From: Fibrobacter sp. UWH6 | GTDB lineage: Bacteria > Fibrobacterota > Fibrobacteria > Fibrobacterales > Fibrobacteraceae | Direction: 5' to 3' | Assembly: GCF_900142465.1 (NCBI RefSeq) | Contig: NZ_FRAX01000020.1 | Coordinates: forward strand, 1 to 55,162 | DNA: 55,162 nucleotides | In this document: positions 50,222 to 55,162 of the stretch, in pieces | How positions within the stretch are numbered: the stretch's first letter is position 1 | Layout: each line of letters begins with the position of its first letter | Translations under genes and position numbers: made by a program | Notes under the pieces: model-generated | What the model was told of the DNA's origin: nothing | The model's database searches: none | The model's input: the letters and a program-made list of their open reading frames with translations, nothing else

Positions 50222-52438
50222 ATGGATTGGAATCAGTTTACTAGCCTCACTTCCGATGATATGCAGGCTATTTGGAATTTCGGTACCAAGGATCCGTTCT
50301 CGATCCTCGGTATCCATCCGCTGAATACCGATAAGGGTGTTAAGACTGTTATCCGCACTTACCAGCCCCAGGCCAGCTACATCCGTGGCGAATCCTGCGA
50401 CGGCGAGTTCGAGTTTGATTTTGTAAAGCTGGGCGATACCGGTTTCTTCGAAGCAGTCCTCGACAAGGATTACGAACCGTTCTTCTACAACCTGATTATC
50501 CGTCAGGGCGACGGTATTGAATATACCCTTACCGACCCTTACGCATTCCTCCCTGTGCTGTCTGACTTTGACCGCCACCTGATTGCCAGCGGAACCCATT
50601 ACGAACTGTATCGTAAGCTGGGTGCCAATATTGTTGAACATCAGGGCTTCAAGGGCATCCATTTTGCAGTGTGGGCTCCCAATGCCCGCGCCGTTTCCGT
50701 CATCGGCAACTTCAACAGTTGGGATGGCCGCCGCCACCAGATGCGCATGCTTGGCGGATCCGGCATTTGGGAAATCTTCATCCCGAACCTGGGCGAAGGC
50801 GAACTGTACCGTTTCGAAATCCATGGTGCCGACGGCAACATCCACGTGAAGGTAGACCCTCTGGCAAAGCTTTCCGAAGTGCGTCCGGCAACCGCTTCCA
50901 TTACCACCCATCTGGATGGTTACGAATGGGGCGACGACCTGTACATGTACACCCATTACGCTACCAAGGTCTTTGGTAGCCCCATGAACATCTACGAAGT
51001 CCACGCCGGTTCCTGGCGTCGCGACCCCGCAGATCCGGATCGTTTCCTGAACTGGGAAGAGTTGGCTGAAACCCTTATTCCTTACCTGAAGGAAATGGGT
51101 TATACTCATGTGGAATTCCTGCCCCTGGCAGAACACCCGCTGGATGAATCCTGGGGTTACCAGGTCACCGGTTACTACTCCCCCACCAGCCGCTACGGTA
51201 CTCCCGACCAGTTCCGTAAGTTCGTGGACCTTTGCCACCAGAACGAAATCGGCGTGATTATCGACTGGGTCCCCGCCCACTTCCCCAAGGACGCTCATGC
51301 ACTGGGCCGCTTCGACGGTACCGCCTGCTATGAACACGCTGACCCCCGCCAGGGCGAACACCCCCACTGGGGCACCTATATCTTTAACCTGGGCCGCAAC
51401 GAAGTCAAGAACTTCCTCATTGCAAACGCAATGTACTGGCTCAAGGAATTCCACTGCGACGGCCTGCGCGTAGACGCCGTTGCAAGTATGCTGTACCTTG
51501 ACTACGGTAAGGGCCCGGGCGAATGGGTTCCCAACAAGGACGGCGGAAACATCAACTACGATACTCTTGAATTCCTGAAGCACCTGAATAGCATCATGGG
51601 CCGCTTGACTCCCCATGCCATTCTCATTGCCGAAGAATCCACCAGCTTCCCCAGCATCACCCGTCCGCCAGAACAGGGCGGCCTGGGCTTCCACTACAAG
51701 TGGAACATGGGTTGGATGAACGACTTCCTCAGCTACATCCAGCACGAGCCCATCCATCGTAAGTATCACCACAACAGCCTCACCTTCAGCATGGTGTACG
51801 CCTACTCCGAAAACTTCATCCAGGTATTCAGCCACGACGAAGTTGTACACGGCAAGGGTTCCATGCTGGGCAAGATGCCTGGCGACAACTGGCAGAAGTT
51901 CGCAAACCTCCGTTTGACCTACGCCTTCCAGTACGCACATCCGGGCAAGAAGCTGAACTTCATGGGCAACGAATTCGGTCAGTTCCGTGAATGGTGCGAA
52001 AAGCGCTCCCTGGACTGGCACCTTGTCAGCTGGGATAGCCACGGCAAGATTCTCGCCATGATGAAGGACTTGAACCACGTCTATAAGGAAAACGCACCGT
52101 TCTGGGAAATCGACCATTACCATACCGGTTTCGAATGGATCTGGTGCGACGACGCCGACAACTCCATCGTCAGCTTCGTCCGTAAGGATGACCACGGCAA
52201 CGAAATCCTCTGCGTATTCAACTTCACTCCGGTGGTCCGCAACGACTACCGCCTGGGTGCACCTACCGCCGGCAAGTGGAAGGAAATCTTCAACACCGAC
52301 GCTAGTATCTATGGCGGCTCCAACGTGGGCAACATGGGCGAAGTCTGGACCGAACAGATTCCTTGGCAGAATCGCGCACAGAGCATGAACGTACAGGTCC
52401 CGCCCCTGGGCGCCGTATTCTTCAAGCTGGAAAAGTAA
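50222..52438 (+). CDS. glgB: 1,4-alpha-glucan branching enzyme
   Basis: The 738-aa protein has the N-terminal glycan-binding repeats (NFGTKDPFSILGIHPL, GIHFAVWAPNARAVSVIGNF), a GH13 barrel with EVHAGSWRR, FHCDGLRVDAVASMLYLDYG (nucleophile Asp near 418), LIAEESTSFP (acid/base Glu near 470) and FSHDEVVHGKGSMLGKMPGD (third acid near 538), and a C-terminal beta domain. It forms alpha-1,6 branches in glycogen, a main reserve in Fibrobacter. GGAGTATTTG precedes the ATG. Codon bias is strong. A repeat and a terminator follow. Confidence 0.98.
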   Translation: MDWNQFTSLTSDDMQAIWNFGTKDPFSILGIHPLNTDKGVKTVIRTYQPQASYIRGESCDGEFEFDFVKLGDTGFFEAVLDKDYEPFFYNLIIRQGDGIEYTLTDPYAFLPVLSDFDRHLIASGTHYELYRKLGANIVEHQGFKGIHFAVWAPNARAVSVIGNFNSWDGRRHQMRMLGGSGIWEIFIPNLGEGELYRFEIHGADGNIHVKVDPLAKLSEVRPATASITTHLDGYEWGDDLYMYTHYATKVFGSPMNIYEVHAGSWRRDPADPDRFLNWEELAETLIPYLKEMGYTHVEFLPLAEHPLDESWGYQVTGYYSPTSRYGTPDQFRKFVDLCHQNEIGVIIDWVPAHFPKDAHALGRFDGTACYEHADPRQGEHPHWGTYIFNLGRNEVKNFLIANAMYWLKEFHCDGLRVDAVASMLYLDYGKGPGEWVPNKDGGNINYDTLEFLKHLNSIMGRLTPHAILIAEESTSFPSITRPPEQGGLGFHYKWNMGWMNDFLSYIQHEPIHRKYHHNSLTFSMVYAYSENFIQVFSHDEVVHGKGSMLGKMPGDNWQKFANLRLTYAFQYAHPGKKLNFMGNEFGQFREWCEKRSLDWHLVSWDSHGKILAMMKDLNHVYKENAPFWEIDHYHTGFEWIWCDDADNSIVSFVRKDDHGNEILCVFNFTPVVRNDYRLGAPTAGKWKEIFNTDASIYGGSNVGNMGEVWTEQIPWQNRAQSMNVQVPPLGAVFFKLEK

Positions 52439-52445
52439 TTGCAAT

Positions 52446-52479
52446 CGTCATCCTGAGCGCCGTAGGCGCGAAGGATCCA
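52446..52479. repeat. Interspersed TCATCCTGAGCG-type repeat, copy 3
   Basis: CGTCATCCTGAGCG, then an inserted GCGCC/GGCGC-type hairpin, then AAGGATCC: a longer variant of the repeats at 3399 and 37217. It lies directly after the glgB stop codon. Confidence 0.65.
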
Positions 52480-52487
52480 AGCATTTA

Positions 52488-52518
52488 AAAAGACCTCTCG
52501 CATGTGAGGTCTTTTCTT
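52488..52518 (+). terminator. Terminator after glgB
   Basis: AAAAGACCTC and GAGGTCTTTT form a perfect 10-bp stem with an 8-base loop and a T-rich end. Confidence 0.88.
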
Positions 52519-52587
52519 TATGAAATAAAAATTCACCTGATCTCAAAAGTTCCACCACCACATTCCAGATTTCCTGACCAACACTAA

Positions 52588-52788
52588 CAGTGGACCACGC
52601 TGGCCAAACTTTTCCTTGCCGCAAGCAAGGATCACGGCAACATGAAAGGCCGCCACGAACGCTACGCCTACACATTCCTGGGCATCATCAACGCCAGCAT
52701 CCAGGCCTATTTCATGGGCCTCATAAAGCTAAATGACAGGGACGTCTACGACACCTGCCATCAGTTCATGCACGGAATTTTCTCATAG
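52588..52788 (+). pseudogene. C-terminal fragment resembling a TetR-type regulator
   Basis: A 66-codon open frame without a plausible start encodes WTTLAKLFLAASKDHGN, HERYAYTFLGIINASIQAYF and DRDVYDTCHQFMHGIFS. The helical pattern and ending look like the ligand-binding half of TetR proteins. The DNA-binding half is absent, and a stop codon precedes the fragment in frame, so it appears to be a decayed gene. It does not match the intact TetR protein encoded at 42911. Confidence 0.45.
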
Positions 52789-52841
52789 CCTTGCAGTTTT
52801 CCCTGAAAATTCATATTTTTCCATTGAATCAAGGAGTCAAT

Positions 52842-53456
52842 ATGAAGAAAGGTTTTACTCTAATTGAAATTATGGTGGTTGTAGTTGTTATGGGAATCCT
52901 TGCCGCCGTGGGAGTGCCAAAGATTTTCGGTCAGATCGAAAATGCCAAAATCGCTGTTGATATTCAATCATTGAGCGCCGTCAATACCGCAGTCGTTCAC
53001 GCAACCCTTGACGATGGTTTTCAACAAGCATTTGACAAAACCATAAGCAACGACGAACGTGTCATGCGCATGAGAATTTCCTGGGCTATAGCAAACCAAA
53101 ACAGCGACAAAGCTCAACTTCATAAACTTGTCGTTGAAGCAATTAAAGCAAATGCAGGCAGCAACTACATCGAATTAGGGAGCAAGACATCCTATTCCGA
53201 CGGCAACGTTGCAGCCGTTTATCAAAGTAACTCGCTGAGAAAGAAGCAATTAGACATGATGGTCCTCATTGTAGAAAATAGCGGACACTTCAATATTGTC
53301 ACGTTCCCCACAACTAGCGCAGGTAAAGATCCCATCGTCTATATGTATACTTATAGAGGTAGGCCTGTTGCCGCCGGGGACGTTCCCAAAGATGGCGAAG
53401 CCTGGGGAAACCAGAAAAAGAAGGTTACCTTCAAATACATCCCTCTAGAAGACTAA
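52842..53456 (+). CDS. Type IV pilin-like / pseudopilin protein
   Basis: The 204-aa protein begins MKKGFTLIEIMVVVVVMGIL, the class III signal of type IV pilins and type II secretion pseudopilins, with cleavage expected after Gly4 and Glu at mature position 5. The rest is a globular alpha/beta domain with no close family visible. AAGGAG lies 6 bases before the ATG; the open frame extends upstream but the signal fixes the start. It stands alone with its own terminator, so its assembly machinery is elsewhere. In Fibrobacter, pilins are connected with attachment to cellulose. Confidence 0.9.
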   Translation: MKKGFTLIEIMVVVVVMGILAAVGVPKIFGQIENAKIAVDIQSLSAVNTAVVHATLDDGFQQAFDKTISNDERVMRMRISWAIANQNSDKAQLHKLVVEAIKANAGSNYIELGSKTSYSDGNVAAVYQSNSLRKKQLDMMVLIVENSGHFNIVTFPTTSAGKDPIVYMYTYRGRPVAAGDVPKDGEAWGNQKKKVTFKYIPLED

Positions 53457-53477
53457 GTCACGCCCAAAACACTTTAC

Positions 53478-53518
53478 AAAAAAGAGACGTCTTGAAAATC
53501 AAGACGCCTCTTTTTTTT
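53478..53518 (+). terminator. Terminator after the pilin-like gene
   Basis: AAAGAG-A-CGTCTT and AAGACG-C-CTCTTT form a stem with one mismatch, followed by a T-run. It also has an A-run upstream, so it may serve the convergent lipoprotein gene on the minus strand. Confidence 0.88.
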
Positions 53519-53537
53519 ACTAATTTATTTAATTACT

Positions 53538-54665
53538 TTATTCATCCTTCACGCAGCGAACGTAGCGACGACGCTTCTTGGGGAAATCATTACGGTCAAT
53601 TTCCTTCGGCTGAATGTAACGTGTATAGACATTGGTCGATGCGGTATCGGCGCTTTCTGTCGCACTCCAAACATGCATACTAGCACCCAAATCCTTCCAA
53701 CCAACATTGTTGTTGCCCTCAATGGCATAATGATACTTTCCGCCAGGAATTGCCGAGAACCCATAGTCATCTGTCATAGGATAATCGTCATACCCCTTCC
53801 AAGCACCATTAGGATCGCAAAGGCTTTGGCCTGCTGTAGCAACACCGTTGCTGGCATCTACAAAGTCGAACAAAGTTTGCCATTCTGCATCGGAAGGAAT
53901 ATGCCAACCCTTGGGGCAAATTCCACGATTGTAGCTCGTATCACTAATAACACCATCCTTCAGCGCAGATTGCGTCTGATACTTCTCATCAATCCCCATT
54001 GCCGTTGCCCATGTATACAAACGGCCATAGGTTTCACAGTTTTCAGGTTCATCGTTAAAGCACCAGCTAGAATCAATTCCAGTTGTTGCACGAAGATTTT
54101 CAGCCATCCACATCTGAGTGCCGATACCTACAGTCTTGTATGTATATCCATCATACTTTACAGTACCTTCGACACGATGCACTTCCGCAGACGAACTTGA
54201 TTTCGGCTTGCTGCTTGAAGTCGATGATTTGGCAGTCGTGTTCTTGTCACTTGAACTACTCGACGATTTAAGACGAGACGCCTCTACTTCGCTATCTACC
54301 ACCCACTTCCAAGTATGGGAGGTATCCTGAATGCAAACCATAGTGCTGTAACCGTATTCAAGAGTTGCATTTTCGTTACCCTTGTCGCAGCCCCGTTCAA
54401 AATAGACCTCGTTTTTACTGGCCTCAGTCCAGGAACTATCTCCTCGGCAGGCATAGGCCACATCCTTGGAATGGATAATGGAATAAAGATTCTTGTCATT
54501 ACAGGCATCAACAAGGGAGCCGGCGACACAGTCCTGTTCATCGACATCATATTCTTCGCCCCTACACATTCCCGTGTTGATGTACTCCGAATTCGTGGAA
54601 TGGCATCCCCAAAGAGAAAATAATGCCATTGAAGAAATTGAAAACTTTAAAAGATGATTTATCAT
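53538..54665 (-). CDS. Lipoprotein with Fibrobacter succinogenes major paralogous domain
   Basis: The 375-aa protein has a lipoprotein signal (FSISSMALFSLWGC, lipobox Cys near 21), an unknown domain, a Ser/Lys linker (about 155-180, SSSSSDKN and SSSKPKSSSS) and a paralogous domain of about 190 residues: YKTVGIGTQMWMAENLRATT, YGRLYTWATAMG, GICPKGWHIPSDAEWQTLFD, YGFSAIPGGKY, and the end RRRYVRCVKDE. This domain is expanded in Fibrobacter and related to formylglycine-generating-enzyme and C-type lectin folds; its role is unknown. AAGGAG supports the ATG at the complement of 54663-54665 over an earlier one. Confidence 0.92.
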   Translation of the reverse strand: MINHLLKFSISSMALFSLWGCHSTNSEYINTGMCRGEEYDVDEQDCVAGSLVDACNDKNLYSIIHSKDVAYACRGDSSWTEASKNEVYFERGCDKGNENATLEYGYSTMVCIQDTSHTWKWVVDSEVEASRLKSSSSSSDKNTTAKSSTSSSKPKSSSSAEVHRVEGTVKYDGYTYKTVGIGTQMWMAENLRATTGIDSSWCFNDEPENCETYGRLYTWATAMGIDEKYQTQSALKDGVISDTSYNRGICPKGWHIPSDAEWQTLFDFVDASNGVATAGQSLCDPNGAWKGYDDYPMTDDYGFSAIPGGKYHYAIEGNNNVGWKDLGASMHVWSATESADTASTNVYTRYIQPKEIDRNDFPKKRRRYVRCVKDE

Positions 54666-55139
54666 AAAAAATCTCCTTTCTGCAAGAAACCTATAAAAAG
54701 CCACACCCCTTAAAAGTACAAAAATTTTTTATAAAAAAGAAGCATCCCATATTACAACATGGAATGCTCTTGTTTTATATGAGGTTACTACGGGTTTTAA
54801 AATTCGTTCTGTTTCTGCTGCTTGGCGTCTGCCTTGCCCGCCGTCTTCAGATGGCGGTAAACAGCGGGGTGTCCAGCAATGCTATGGACGGAGAGAAGGT
54901 TGGATGTTTCGGATACGGACACGCCGCTAGTTTCCGATTGGACTTGTTGATTTTTTAATAGAGGGTTTCTCATAAACCATATTCATTAGCTGATGGAATA
55001 AATATACGCTTTTTTTTGGCTCTTCATCAACATGTGTGGGTGGCTTCGCCACCCTTTTTTGTTGACATTCGCCTAAATTAAACAAAAAATGGGCTATTTT
55101 CTAAAATTTAATCGCCAAAAAAAACAGAAGAAAAAGCCC
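54666..55139. other. Intergenic region with two hairpins at the right end
   Basis: AGCATCCCAT/ATGGAATGCT (54741-54768, one mismatch) and a strong terminator GGGTGGC-TTC-GCCACCC plus six T (55038-55060) lie here. A 64-codon frame at 54764-54958 with a hydrophobic start (LRVLKFVLFLLLGVCLA) lacks a ribosome binding site and a family match, so I do not call it. TTGACA at 55062-55067 may be a -35 element for the edge gene. Confidence 0.5.
55038..55060 (+). terminator. Strong terminator before the right-edge gene
   Basis: A 7-bp GC-rich perfect stem (GGGTGGC/GCCACCC) with a TTC loop is followed by six T. No gene ending just upstream is evident, so it may belong to a decayed gene or insulate the edge gene. 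Confidence 0.8.
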
Positions 55140-55162
55140 ATGTCAAAATTATACAAATCCAT
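55140..55162 (+). CDS. Partial CDS at the right edge, possibly a transposase
   Basis: A frame starts MSKLYKS and is cut by the window after 7 codons. The same opening is seen in some IS4-type transposases, and an inverted repeat ATGGGCT/AGCCCAT (55089-55095 and 55135-55141) spans the start codon, as might occur near an insertion-sequence end. Both points are weak; the gene could be something else. Confidence 0.3.

Noticed and set aside
50201-52444. 747-codon minus-strand open frame opposite glgB
   Set aside because: It spans glgB almost exactly in the antisense frame, an effect of biased codon use in a highly expressed gene.
53538-54665. Diversity-generating retroelement target
   Set aside because: The paralogous domain is related to folds used as variable proteins, but no template repeat or reverse transcriptase is present in the window.
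54764-54958. 64-codon plus-strand frame with hydrophobic N-terminus
   Set aside because: It has no ribosome binding site, starts at the edge of a hairpin and has no family resemblance.

Overview
The window most likely comes from a Fibrobacter or close relative (inference). It carries a lipoprotein with the Fibrobacter succinogenes major paralogous domain (53538-54665), serine-rich linkers, several secreted plant-wall enzymes with sorting-type C-terminal tails, and intergenic hairpin repeats. No rRNA or tRNA gene was recognised.

Region 1 (about 1-27.8 kb) is an accessory and defence island, nearly all on the + strand. It opens with a Fic protein and two small toxin-antitoxin-type genes, then a GIY-YIG protein. 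A type I restriction system follows, split by cargo: hsdM (3447), an AAA ATPase (5141), hsdS (6388), then about 5.8 kb of other genes, then hsdR (13306). The cargo is an Abi-alpha gene, an unrecognised 391-aa protein, a membrane DUF6338 cassette with a 45-aa companion, a HEPN-like protein, a UDG-like protein, and a toxin-antitoxin pair followed by a SecB-like protein (a candidate toxin-antitoxin-chaperone system). McrB, McrC and a large helicase-nuclease fusion follow. Next come a YhcG-type nuclease and DinD, each preceded by a copy of one structured repeat, then an antitoxin behind a truncated toxin. This stretch is full of short palindromes, some inside coding sequence.

Region 2 (27.8-42.4 kb) is a plant cell-wall degradation block: PL9 pectate lyase, esterase, GH43-CBM6, then divergent GH30 and GH43 enzymes sharing a C-terminal module. 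Inside it lies the core chaperone set grpE-dnaK-dnaJ. grpE and dnaK each have a textbook sigma-54 promoter element, which is unexpected for heat-shock genes. A flavodoxin-like protein and an array of four 37-38 bp hairpins lie before the GH30 gene.

Region 3 (42.4-55.2 kb) is mostly housekeeping. A + strand run starts with tetR, which has a double operator and a leader ORF, and continues with TfoX-N, zinc-ribbon, DUF3795 and LiaF-like genes. A tight - strand run reads pyridoxal kinase, thioesterase, gamma carbonic anhydrase, diacylglycerol kinase-like, lpxD, tgt. glgB, a TetR fragment, a type IV pilin-like protein and the paralogous-domain lipoprotein follow. A possible transposase start is cut by the right edge.

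All family calls come from reading motifs by eye. No database search was possible.
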